Shown here in pieces: positions 8,544 through 17,415 of a DNA stretch of 22,179 bases. The notes under the pieces were generated by a model. That model was given only the letters and a program-made list of their open reading frames with translations. It did no database searches and had not been told where the DNA came from. Source of the stretch: Pelagophyceae sp. CCMP2097 (Eukaryota > Sar > Pelagophyceae); assembly GCA_026770575.1 (NCBI GenBank), contig MU657309.1:95541-117719 (forward strand). Direction: 5' to 3'. The first letter of the stretch is position 1; each line of letters opens with the position of its first letter. The translations under genes and the position numbers were made by a program.

Positions 8544-8618
8544 CGTGGCACGACGGGCGCGCCGCATCCGTCGCCGCATCGATTCCGGGCTCGTTTGGAC
8601 TCCACTGAGACTTGGCGT

Positions 8619-9095
8619 TTAGGGCTCGTCCTCGTCGCCGGCTTCGAAGAGGGCGTCGGCTTCGGCGATGGCCCGCTGCGCTTGCGCCAACATCTCCGAG
8701 ATGCCCGCCGCGCGGCCCTGCCAGCCAGAGATCTGATTTAGGTCGTGCCGCGCCTAGGATGTGCGCCTCTGGGCGACTGGCGTGCGTCGGAAGCACTCAG
8801 ATGGAGAGACGGAGCACTTCGAATGAAAGCTTTCCCCGAAACGCGCCTCGTCGCCGTGGCGTTTGTGCATCGCCTCGTCGTCGTCGCTCTCGGCGTTTGC
8901 GCCGGAAACGGGCGGCGCGGGCGGCGGCGCGGCTGGGGGCGCGTTGGCGTTGGGCGGCGCGTTGGCGTGGTCGCGGCGGCGGAGGTCGCGGTCGGCTCGC
9001 CGGCGCGCGCGGAGCTCGGCGACTTCGCAGCCGCGCGGGTCCTCGACGAACGTCTCCGGGTCCGGCGCCGAAGTGGAAGTCACCTCTGGGTTCAT
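8619..9095 (-). CDS. Small unrecognised protein, two exons
   Basis: Exon 1 starts at ATG 9095 and encodes an acidic/Thr-Ser N-terminus (MNPEVTSTSAPDPETF), a charged helix (AELRARRRADRDLRRRD), an Asn/Ala/Pro linker and an acidic patch ending ESDDDEAMHKRHGDE. Exon 2 (8753-8619) encodes ARHDLNQISGWQGRAAG, then an amphipathic helix (SEMLAQAQRAIAEADALFE) and an acidic end. The frame is the same on both sides of an in-frame TAG, so an intron must remove it. The best join is GCGCGT (GC donor, 8846) to CCTAG (8754), giving 127 aa. A GTCTCT donor at 8810 would give 139 aa. No family is recognised; the tail resembles a coiled-coil or adaptor piece. Stop is TAA 8621-8619. Confidence 0.5.
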
Positions 9096-9124
9096 CGGAT
9101 GATGTGTTTTTCCCAGCCTGAATC

Positions 9125-9250
9125 CCAGGCTCCCGTAGTCACATACAATTGTAGTAGTAGGGAGCCGACTTGAGCCGCTTAGCATTTTCCCATGCTCCCG
9201 TAGGGAGCCGATGAGGATTTTCCTAGGCTCCCGTAGGGAGAGGATTTTCC
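9125..9250. repeat. GCTCCCGTAGGGAGC palindrome cluster
   Basis: Near-perfect palindromes GCTCCCGTAGGGAGCC (9194-9209) and GGCTCCCGTAGGGAG (9226-9240). A stem of the same sequence with a ~18-nt loop spans about 9129-9166. AGGATTTTCC occurs twice nearby. The cluster lies between two divergent starts (9095 minus, 9366 plus), so it may be regulatory or a small mobile remnant. Confidence 0.75.
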
Positions 9251-9365
9251 AAACCGTGACCGAATCAAATCCACCCTTGCCCCAAATCCTCGACGCTGCG
9301 TCTCCTCGGAATCGCGCCCCGTCGTCGCGTTGCCCTTCCGCGTTGCCCTTCCACGGTGGTGGACG

Positions 9366-11209
9366 ATGCTGGCGCTCCTCGTTTCGGCGCTCGTGCGCTG
9401 TGATGGCCTCGCCGTGAGGAGTCCCTTGCGAAGCAGCGGCGCAGTGCGTGGCGGCGGCGCCTCGCCTGCGCGGCGCGGCGTCGCACTGCAAGCGTCGCTC
9501 CTCGACGAGTTCCGGCTCCCGCTGCCGGATTCGGCGGTGGTGGACGCGGTCATGAAGACGCAAAGCCGTAGAGTCTCTGCAGCAGACGTGGCCGCCGCGG
9601 GGGGTCTCGACCTCGGGAACACGCGCGCCGGACTCGTCCAACTCGCGGCAGTCCTCGGCGACCAAGCAGCCCTCGAAGTCTCCGAGTGCGTCTCGACGTG
9701 GCGGGGACGCCACTCCGGGGGACGCCGCCGCGTGGTCGGGCGACTCGTCTCACAGCCTGCTGCGGGGGACACCGCCGCGTGGCCGGTCCCTGGAAAAAGG
9801 GCGCCGCACGCTGCCTCCTAGGTCTGGCGAACTCGTCTTCGCGTTCCCTTCCAACGTGCGTTCGGCGCTGTCGCAGGCTTCGGCGGTGGCCGCGGCTCGG
9901 GAGAAGTGGGAAGAGGCAAAACCCGCCGTTTTCACGGCAGCCCGCGCCGCGTTCGGCGTCGCGCTCTTCGCGTGCCGAGCCGCGTCCGTCCGGCAAACCC
10001 GGGAAAGACCGCTCTGAAAGCCCACGTCGCGGGGAGGATCGCTGGCGAGCCCGGAAGCGGGGTGCCGACGGAGCTGACATGAAAAGCGAAAACTTGAAAG
10101 ACGAGGCCGTTCGACGTGATAGGTCGATTGCCATCATTTTCACCGCCATTTTTGTCCTCTCCTCCTCGGCCCAAGGCGAGCGCCGAGACGACCGAGACGA
10201 CCGGCGGCGCGGCGGCGGCGGCATGTTCGGCGGGCCGTCCATGTACTTTGGGCCGTCGCCGTTCGACGTTTTTTTTTACCGGCCGTACTATTCCTCGTAC
10301 CGGTTTGGCCAGCCCCGAGAGCCCCAAGAAATGGGTATTTTAGAATCAATCTACTCCTTCGTCTTCGGCGACGGGGACCCCAACGCCGGCAGGGCTGAAG
10401 TCTCCATCGCCGCCGCCGCTGCAATGGCGAGGCGCAACGGCGGCGTGATGGGCCGCGTCTGACATGCCGCGGAAAGGGGCCTGCAGTCTGACATGCCGCG
10501 GAAAGGGGCCTGCAGCACGACGGAGGCTACAGCTCTGCTCTAGGTGCTGACGGCGGAGCAGCTGGCGCCGCTGCTGGACCCTCCTGCTTATTCGGACGCT
10601 GACGCGCAGACTGTTGTTGATGAATCTTTCGTGCTTCAAGCCTGCACGCGCCTCGGCGGCCGGCCAGAAGTCACGAGCGAGGGCGACATCGTCTATGTGT
10701 TTGACGACTTGCAGGTCACGGCGGGGGCGGAGTTGGAAGATGAGAAGATATCGGTGTTGCCGGAGGAAAGGCAAGTTTTCTCCGAAGCGGCGAAATTTAA
10801 TCAAGGTCTGGCAGCAGTCCTCGGTTTCTTCAACCTCGGCGGCGCCGCCTACTTGGGCCTCCAGCTCGCGTCGATCCCGGTGGGGTATAAATTGGTAGGG
10901 CTTTTAGGAGCGGTGCAGTCGTTTTACCCGGCTCTCCTTTTGTACGCATTCTTCTTCGTCTCCGCCCCGGCGATCCGATACCTGCAGCTCGGTTCCAAGA
11001 ACGACGCCATCGATCAACGCAACCGTTACCGGAACCAGTGGTTGATGGCGCTCCAGTCTGGGGACGCGGATACGAAATTGGTGGCGGCCAAGAAATACAA
11101 AACCGACACACGCCTTGTCGAATCCAGCGCGTACACCACCGCGACCGACGCGGCGCCGCAGCGGGCGGAGGCGGACTTTGACGACTTTGATAAGCGCTTG
11201 GGAAGGTGA
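9366..11209 (+). CDS. Chloroplast membrane protein of the Arabidopsis At5g03900 type, four exons
   Basis: Exons: 9366-9685, 9822-9971, 10123-10444, 10544-11209; total 1458 nt, 485 aa, introns 136, 151 and 99 nt. The leader MLALLVSALVRCDGLAV plus a basic stretch looks like a bipartite plastid targeting sequence. First winged-helix-like module: VVDAVMKTQSRRVSAADVAAA ... LEVSESGELVFAFPSN (split over intron 1; the first motif covers roughly residues 58-78). A membrane segment FGVALFASIAIIFTAIFVL crosses intron 2. Then come an Arg/Asp/Gly spacer, PFDVFFYRPYYSSY, and the hallmark ILESIYSFVFGDGDPN. A second module spans intron 3 (RRNGGVLTAEQLAPLLD ... GDIVYVFDDLQ). Two more hydrophobic segments fall at about 352-374 and 380-410, and the tail is charged. 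The plant homologue is annotated as an iron-sulfur cluster biosynthesis-family protein (my recollection); the biochemical role is unproven. All joins preserve homology, so the structure is secure. Confidence 0.88.
9717..9786. repeat. 23-bp direct repeat in intron 1 of the At5g03900-like gene
   Basis: Copies at 9717-9739 and 9764-9786 differ at two positions (GGGGGACRCCGCCGCGTGGY outline). Both lie inside intron 9686-9821. Confidence 0.8.
10458..10515. repeat. Perfect 29-bp tandem duplication in intron 3 of the At5g03900-like gene
   Basis: Bases 10458-10486 are repeated exactly at 10487-10515 (unit starts TCTGACATGCCGCGG). It makes up more than half of the 99-nt intron 10445-10543, so without one copy the intron would be about 70 nt. 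Confidence 0.95.
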
Positions 11210-11365
11210 AAAGCGCCCGAAACAAGTCCCGAAACGGCCCCTCCGTCTCGCGCGGCCCCAAAACGCGCCAAACGCAAAGAAGACGACGGGCCACTCGGGC
11301 ATAGTAGTGACAAACAACGCCGTCTCCTCTTGCTGCGGGGGGCGTTTACTGGGGTACAAAAGTGG

Positions 11366-12985
11366 TTAGTGGGCATCTGGAAGCGGTGGTCGCGCCTGCT
11401 GGTCCAAAACCATCTTCTGGCGGATGGCGAGGAAGAGGTCGTCGATCTTCGACAGGAGCCGGCCGCCCTCTTTCAAGGGGGGCGGCGCCAAAGCGGCCGG
11501 CGCGAGCGCGGCACTTTGAATTGGGGACACAATGTTGCCTCCTTGAATCGGCGACGCGATGCCTTGGCCCGCGATACCGGTACCGGCGAGCGCCACCGGC
11601 TGCTCCGCGTCGGCATGCCGCGCCGAGTCAGTCGCCGCGAGCGACAACTCGGGCGCGAGGGATCCGCTGTCGATGTCGTGTTGCGCTTCGAGCGTCGCTT
11701 CGGGTGTCGCTTCGAGCGTCACCTCGGCCGCCGCGAGCGACAACTCTGGCGCGAGGACGCCGTCGTGCGGTCGCGCCCCGGGTGTCGCCTCGAGCGCCGC
11801 CTCGAGCGCCGCCTCAGCCGCCGCGCCTCCGGGCTGCCCCTCGAGCCTCGAGACCTGGGCCCGGAGCGCCGCGTTGCGCAGGCGCAGCTCGTCGACCTCT
11901 TTCTGCAGCGCCAGCAGCTCGTCGGCGGCGTGGACCGCGGCGACGTCGGGGACCGCCGCGGGGACCACCGCGTGGACCGCCGTCGCAGCGGGCGGTTCCA
12001 CGTGGGCCTGCGGCGCGGCGCGGGCCTCGACGTGGGCCACGAACGACTCCTCGCTCAGCGGCAAGACGATGGCCTCAGGTGCGGCGATCTCCTCGGTCGG
12101 TTGCGCGTCGACGACCTCAGTCGGTTGCGAGGCGATTATGTCGCTCGGCGAAGCGGCCTCTTGGGCCGTTTCCACCGCCGCGTCGTCGCCGCCGGCGTCG
12201 CCGCGCCGTTGCGCGAAGGCGAGGCTGCCCCAGCCGTCGAATTCGGGTTCTGCACTCTTGCGGCCGTCCGCCGTCGGCTCATCCTCGCGCACTTCCTTTT
12301 CCACCGCCGCCCGCCGCGGCCGGAGCGCGAGGTTCGTCGCGTAGCGCGCGCTGCCGTACCACGACGGCGCCGCCGCAGCCGCGCGCGCGACGGCGACGAC
12401 AGTCCGCCGCGGGGCCGCGGCCGCGCCGGGCGCCTTTTGCTTCAAGCGGGCAGGCACCGTCTTGTACTGGTGCTGCACGAGCTTGAAGAACTGCGTCTTC
12501 TCCTCGTCCGTCATCGGGGTGCGCGAGGGCGCTTCTTCGGGGATGGCGGCCGGTGGCTGGAAAAAGAGGCGTCGGAACAAAATAAAGACCGCCGTCGCCC
12601 GCGCGCGGCGCAGCAGCAGCCGCGCCAGCGCCGACGCTGCGTCGACGGCCGCCGAAACGCGCGGCGCGCCCGCCAGCCACCGCGCCGCCGCCGCCGCCGC
12701 GGGCGACGCGGCCAGCGACGCCGCCCCGAGCGACGACATTTCCGCGGCGGAAGCCGCGTCGCCGCGCCCGCCGCCGCCGACGAAGACCTCGAGGTACGGC
12801 GGCAGCGCGGTCGTCCCGGAGCTGTCCGCCGCGGCCCAGCGCAGCGCAGAGCCTCGACCTCTCAGCGCCGCACCTCGACCTCTTGTCGGCGCCGCCGCCG
12901 CGTGGCCGCGGCCCGCCGGTCGCCGTGGCGCCGCGACCAGCGACGCGCCGAGCCGCAGCCATAGCGCGGCGCACGCCCACCGCAT
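11366..12985 (-). CDS. Intronless 539-aa orphan with leader, TM-like segment and coiled coil
   Basis: One uninterrupted 539-codon frame, starting at ATG 12985. The first ~20 residues (MRWACAALWLRLGASLVAAP) are signal-like and an Arg/Pro/Ala-rich stretch follows, as in plastid preproteins. A hydrophobic patch (ATAVFILFRRLFFQ, ~130) follows an Ala-rich region. The block MTDEEKTQFFKLVQHQYK (~158) is the most protein-specific part. Later come QPTEVVDAQPTEEI repeats, a clear coiled coil (ADELLALQKEVDELRLRN ... LRAQVSRLEGQ) and acidic EATPEATLEA repeats. The end has a conserved-looking helix, LLSKIDDLFLAIRQKMVLD. I recognise no family. It ends 157 bases from the convergent At5g03900-like gene. The long frame could be inflated by high GC, but the coiled coil and ordered motifs favour a real gene. 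Confidence 0.7.
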   Translation of the reverse strand: MRWACAALWLRLGASLVAAPRRPAGRGHAAAAPTRGRGAALRGRGSALRWAAADSSGTTALPPYLEVFVGGGGRGDAASAAEMSSLGAASLAASPAAAAAARWLAGAPRVSAAVDAASALARLLLRRARATAVFILFRRLFFQPPAAIPEEAPSRTPMTDEEKTQFFKLVQHQYKTVPARLKQKAPGAAAAPRRTVVAVARAAAAAPSWYGSARYATNLALRPRRAAVEKEVREDEPTADGRKSAEPEFDGWGSLAFAQRRGDAGGDDAAVETAQEAASPSDIIASQPTEVVDAQPTEEIAAPEAIVLPLSEESFVAHVEARAAPQAHVEPPAATAVHAVVPAAVPDVAAVHAADELLALQKEVDELRLRNAALRAQVSRLEGQPGGAAAEAALEAALEATPGARPHDGVLAPELSLAAAEVTLEATPEATLEAQHDIDSGSLAPELSLAATDSARHADAEQPVALAGTGIAGQGIASPIQGGNIVSPIQSAALAPAALAPPPLKEGGRLLSKIDDLFLAIRQKMVLDQQARPPLPDAH

Positions 12986-13772
12986 GGTGTATAGGTGCGG
13001 GCGTGTACCGGGCCCGCGATAGAGACTTATGGGGTCACTCCGCCCCTTTCACGGCCACGGAAGGCAGCGCGCGCCGCCGCCCCTTCGCCGGTGCGTGCGG
13101 CGCGGCACGAGCCGCCGCGCGACGCGGGCGCGCGCGGACCCGGGTCCGACTCGACGCGTTCAGGAAAGCAGCAGTTCAGAACTTGTTCAGAATCCAGTTC
13201 GAAAATGTGTCCCTTTTCGTAAACATGCGCTCGGGCTTCGACGGCTCGCCTCCGGCCGGAGCCGGGCCGGCCATGCGGAAGCTTGCGTACGGGCGAACAC
13301 CCCTTGGTTGAAACCAGACCGACTCGATTTTCTTCCGGCCGCTTGGATCGGCGGTCCATCGGCGCCGATTCGGCGGTCGACGGTCAAACGGCACGAATTG
13401 ATCAGTCTCTGCCGGCCGCGGCCGGCGCGCGGCATCGTGCTCGGCCGCCCGCCACGGCCGAGGTCGGCGCCGGGAGGTTTCAACACGAGCGGCCGCGAGG
13501 CGTTTGCAGAGTTGGTGCATCGAGTAGGAAAAATAGGAGTAGGACTACCGAGAGCGCGGCCGCTAGTTTTTGTTGCGGAAGTAGCCGCGGCGCCGCGCCA
13601 TGGCATCGCGCGCCTGGCGGCCCGGCTCGGCGCCTACGACGGAGGGCGCGTCGGCGCAGCAAGCGGCTCGGGGACCTGCGGAAGCCACGCGCGGCAAGCC
13701 ACGCGCGGCAGGCCACGCGCGGCACAGTAAGACGCACCCATGGCGTCCTCCTCCTGGACGACACCGACCATC
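12986..13772. other. Interval without a clear gene
   Basis: Frames on both strands are open but inconsistent. A minus-strand patch ending at TAG 13563-13565 reads EPGRQARDAMARRRGYFRNKN, which looks like a true C-terminus. It could be a last exon of the 13773-14124 gene, joined from a GC donor (codon CGC before GAAGCG, ~13780) to an AG just before GCGCCGAG. A 14-bp triple repeat lies at 13684-13725. The promoter of the 539-aa gene should lie at 12986-13100; no TATA is obvious. Confidence 0.4.
13684..13725. repeat. 14-bp unit tandemly repeated three times
   Basis: Three near-identical units of GCCACGCGCGGCAA (variants end AG or AC) run head to tail. Confidence 0.85.
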
Positions 13773-14124
13773 CTACGCTTCGCGGTCCGCGGGTCGGCAG
13801 TCGAGGCGTAAAAGAGTAATGGAGACGTACTCGAGTTGCGTCACGGCGTACGCCACGAGCAGCACGACGAAAAATCCAACGGCCATGTTCGGGTCCGGCA
13901 GGCCCGAGGCCACTTCTTCGTCGGCGAGGGTGAAAAGCATCTGGCCTAGGACCGGAAAGTCATAGAGCGGCGGTCGGCCGATGCGACGCACCAAACGGCA
14001 CCGCCTCCAAAGCGCGCGCCTGCGGCCGCGCCCGCTTCGGGCCAACCGCCGCGAAACGGCCCTGCGGCACTAAAGCCGCGACGGCGGCGAGGCACGCGAG
14101 GAGGAAGAGGGGCCGCGGCAGCAT
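13773..14124 (-). CDS. Small single-pass, probably plastid-targeted membrane protein, two exons
   Basis: Exons 14124-13992 and 13945-13773, intron 46 nt with GTGCGT donor and CCTAG acceptor; 306 nt, 101 aa. The leader MLPRPLFLLACLAAVAALVP is a strong signal sequence. A basic/Arg-Pro transit-like stretch follows (GPKRARPQARALEAVPFG). Then come GQMLFTLADEEVASGLPDP and one membrane helix (MAVGFFVVLLVAYAVTQLEY), ending in a short polar tail. The shape (short lumenal/stromal head, one TM) is like small thylakoid or photosystem accessory subunits, but I cannot name it. The stop at 13773 may be bypassed by a further splice to 13563-13620, which would change the tail. Its upstream DNA (14193-14311) is duplicated at the window end. 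Confidence 0.7.
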
Positions 14125-14192
14125 CGTGACGGCTGTTCTGCGCTCTCTCTTCGCCAAAGTTCGGCGAAGGAAGAAGGCACTGAGGCTGCGCG

Positions 14193-14311
14193 TGGGGTGC
14201 CGTGGGTATAGGAGCATGTCGTGACTCTTTTTACCCAGTCTCCAGCGGACCAGAGCACTGGGACGCGATATCCCTTTTGCTCTTCCTATCAACACGATCG
14301 GAGATATCTCC
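14193..14311 (-). repeat. Dispersed inverted repeat, copy A (upstream of the 101-aa gene)
   Basis: Read on the minus strand this block is about 95% identical to 22049-22171 on the plus strand. It ends 68 bases before the ATG of the 101-aa gene. Where copy B has TATATAAA, copy A has TAAAAA, two bases shorter; a second TA pair near the 3' end is also missing. It is best read as a duplicated promoter region or a short mobile fragment. Confidence 0.9.
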
Positions 14312-14659
14312 GCTGCGGCCATCGTCACGGTGCGAACGACGGGCCGAGCGCACGATGCCCTCCGTCCGGTCCGTTAAGACGGTCCCTCTGCGGGCGCCGG
14401 GCCCGAGACGTACCCTATAGGAATAGGCTGTGCGGGCTCTAGTTTCTACGGACCCTCATCAAGAGCTCTACCGAATCGGCCTCTGCGTTGGGACGAGGCG
14501 GCACAAAGTCCCGGTCCTTGGTCGTCGCCGCGATGCGAGTTGGGTGGATCCGTGCTTCGGGCGCTCGGGAGGTTAGAAACAGTGGCGGCCGGCGGTTTTA
14601 CAGTGGCGCGTTTTGGTCCAGGGCGCGCGGCTCGAGGCCGCGCGGCTCGAAAAGGGCCT
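14312..14659. other. Intergenic interval, no gene seen
   Basis: Lies between the 3' end of the hydrolase gene and the repeat block upstream of the 101-aa gene. A short repeat of CGCGCGGCTCGAGGCCGCGCGGCTCGA type (~14620-14650) is present, the region being partly self-complementary. No coding frame with support and no clear polyadenylation signal. Confidence 0.5.
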
Positions 14660-16983
14660 TCACGCAACGAGGAGGCTGGAGATGGCCGTGAGCTTGTACT
14701 GCTCAATGTACGTCTGGTGCAGCGCCGCGTCGGAGATGACCGCGCCGTGGCCGTGGCCCGCGCACCACACCTGAAGGAAGCGGGGGTGGGCGACGTGCTT
14801 TTCTTCGCGCACGAGGGCCATATCCCCCTCGACGATACCGAAAGTTTATGAGCCTCTGGCTCTCCAAGAACGAGCCTTGCCATCCCCGCGGTCGCGCACC
14901 AGCCGGAGCTTGTCCGAGAGCGCAGGAGTTAGTCTGTCTCGAATAAGCTGAGAAGGGGTATAGTCGTCGCACTCGCTCAGCAGCACCGTCGTGCGGTGCG
15001 CCGCCGACCCGAGGTCGTCGACGAAGAGGGTGTTTTCAAACCACCAAAAGTTGCGCATAAGGACCTACAAATCAGATGATCAAATGTAAACTTGCCACAC
15101 GTTTGAGAAAAAACCTTCCCCCAGACGCAGCCTCCGCGCGTGCACGATGACCGGATCCATCTTCAGCAGCCGCGTGTGCACCTGCGGGAGGGAGGCGTGG
15201 GCCCTCACCCGAGGTGTCCGACGCAATCTTACCATCTCCGCTAAAGTCTTCAGCGGCTGTTCGACCCCAGCCACGCCCGAGTAGAGGAAGCTTCGGGCGA
15301 CTCTGGCGTGGTGGATGAGCAACGAGACGGGTTCCGCTAAAGTCGCGGACTGGACGAGGTCTGGGGCTGATTTTATGAGCCACGCCGCGACGATAGTCCC
15401 ATACCTAAATCGAAAGAAAACGGTCAAGCACGGTCAAGGACGCGGTGGCGGCGTCGACGGTGCGGCGATCCAGCGCCACAACACCGCCAAAAGGCCCTTT
15501 GGTCGGAAAGGCCCTTCGGTGGAAACACCCCTTTGAGTCGGCAACCCCTTTGAGTCGGAAACCATAATCTGACGCCGCTTCCTCGCGAGTGCGCGAAGAC
15601 GTCCGCGCCGCGGATCGCCGGCCGCGCGCCGTCGCCGTCCTGCTCGCCCTTGCCCTCGCTGTTGGCGTTTCGGCGCCGCAGCTCGGGCGGCGCGTCCGAG
15701 ACGCCGGCCGCCGGCTCTGGTACTCTGTCGTCGCCGTCGTCGTAGCAGTCTGCAATCGCGCGCGCGATGGCGGCGACGTGCGCGGAAGCGTCGGGCACGC
15801 CGCCTCTTAGAGCGAGGCCGAGAGGAGAGGTCATTGAAACATGTGGCATGTCCAGCACTATGACAGCGCTCCGATGCGTCGCCACCGCGTCCAGCAGCAG
15901 ATCATGTAGGAGAGCCGCGTACGGCGCCAGGCCGACGCCGACGCCGTGGAGGAAGAGGACTGGGCATCGCGCTTTTAAGCCGCTCTTGCCGCTCTTGCCC
16001 TCTTTCCTTTTTACGGGATGCATCGGATTCCTCCAGACCCAGAACCGCACCCGGCCGATGCGCACCCTTGAAAAGCCGCGCTTCTGCATCAACCACCGGA
16101 CAAAGAGGCCGCCGACCCCTCTTACGAGAGCGTACATCCAAAGTGGTTTCATGGCAGACCTCGCCCCCACAGAGTCTAAATTCAGCTTGATGGCCAGGTT
16201 CCGCGGCAGCCCCGCCGCCTGCGTCTTCTCCTGCGCGTTTGATAAAGACTCGAGCGACGCCTCGCCCTCGCATAAAAGCTTGCCTAGGCGGTCTTCCACC
16301 ATGGCCACGTCGTCCTCGACAATGGCGCGCTCGGCGGACCTTAAAGAGTCAAACGACCTATTTCACTCCGTCTTGCGCGGAAGACGGCCCCGCCCAATCG
16401 CCTCGACGCAACCGCCTCAGAGGGTTTGCCTTTTCCGCGACTCTGAACCCCACGGCGCGCAGCACGTGGCCCATGCCCACCAGTCGAGCAGGTCGCGCTT
16501 CTTCAGCTGGGCGTAGTCGGCGCCGAGCCACCCTGAAACCCAGGTGCCGCCGGCGCCGGCCAAGAGGTCCTCGACGAACAACTTCTTCACCGAGTCCCTT
16601 ACAGCGTTCCACCTCTGCCCCGTCATGTCCCACGCCTTCGGCCGCGCGTCCAAAAACACGCGCACCGCGCACTCCATGCACACCCACCTAGAGAATGGGC
16701 TCTTGCGCCACGGGTGGAACTTGCCACCGCGGCCTCCGCCCGCCCCGTCGCGGTTCCCCGCGCCGTTTCGATTCCCCCGCCCTTCTTCGACTCACCAGAC
16801 GGCCTCTGCGTGGAGCCAGGTTTGGAGGGATAGGTTGGCCCAGGAGGCAAATTGGAGCGGGTTTCGCGTTGTGGAAGAGAGCGCATAGTGCCCCCATCTC
16901 AAAGTGCAGTACGCTAAAGAAAGCGGTCCGCAGGCGTTGCAAATAAGCCACGCCACTGCCTCCTCCCACGACGCCAGCCGCAT
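14660..16983 (-). CDS. Alpha/beta-hydrolase fold protein, seven exons
   Basis: Exons: 16983-16796, 16687-~16466, 16357-15587, 15404-15233, 15181-15140, 15064-14900, 14827-14660; about 575 aa. The end of exon 2 is ambiguous among three same-phase GT donors (16481, 16466, 16454). N-terminal ~140 residues are Trp-rich and partly hydrophobic (ASWEEAVAWLICNACGPLSL; SGWLGADYAQL). The hydrolase core follows: CPVLFLHGVGVGLAPYAALL (oxyanion HG), VIVLDMPHVSM, and the nucleophile elbow FAHS|YGTIVAAW with Ser split by an intron. Then SLLIHHARVARSFLYSG, DPVIVH|VLMRNFWWFENTLF, catalytic Asp in VLLSECDD, and His in AGHGHGAVISD. The FLY...RNFWWFEN pattern matches a large, mostly fungal and protist family of uncharacterised hydrolases. 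Substrate unknown. Two introns (15586-15405 and 15139-15065) seem to have GC donors. An earlier ATG at 17061 is possible. Confidence 0.82.
15527..15558. repeat. Direct repeat in hydrolase intron 3
   Basis: ACCCCTTTGAGTCGG occurs at 15527-15541 and 15544-15558. Related AAAGGCCCTTTGGTCGG / AAAGGCCCTTCGGT units lie just before. All lie inside intron 15405-15586. Confidence 0.8.
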
Positions 16984-17415
16984 CGCCGCGCGCCCGCCGG
17001 GGTGAAGGCGCGCCGAGGTCCCCGCTGCCGGGCCGAGAAGAAGACAATCGAGCGGCGCCAAAACGTGCAGAACGGAAATCCGTGCAGTTCCGGCTTCTGT
17101 CGGACTGTTCGCAGACGCACGCGGGCGCCGTCAAAGGCGGGCTCCGCGGGGCGTCCTCGCGCTTGGCTCCGCCGGCTCACCAGACGACGCGGCGCCGCAC
17201 TGGCGCCAGCGGGTTTTGCGTCGCTATCGGTTAATCGGACAAAGTTGCCGCTTCAAATTCCAGGGAGTTTTCTCGGCGCGGCGCGCGCCTAGGAACCGCG
17301 GAGCCGGCCGTGGGCGCTCCAGGAATTGTCCGAAAAAGGTGCGTCGCCGAAGGGAAGGTGCTTTCGCGACATTTTGCGCGAATGGAAGGTGCTTCGGCGA
17401 AGGTGCACCGGGTGT
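16984..17415. other. Intergenic interval with AGGTGCTTTCG repeats
   Basis: Upstream of the hydrolase start. Around 17340-17465 the motif GGAAGGTGCTTTCGC / GGAAGGTGCTTCGGCG / GAGGTGCTTTCGCCG recurs three times. Minus-strand frames here are open but carry no recognisable motif. An upstream hydrolase exon cannot be excluded. Confidence 0.4.

Noticed and set aside
11330..12964. 544-codon plus-strand frame opposite the 539-aa gene
   Set aside because: It is the Arg-rich mirror of the minus-strand gene and lacks any ordered motif; the minus strand has leader, coiled coil and normal composition.
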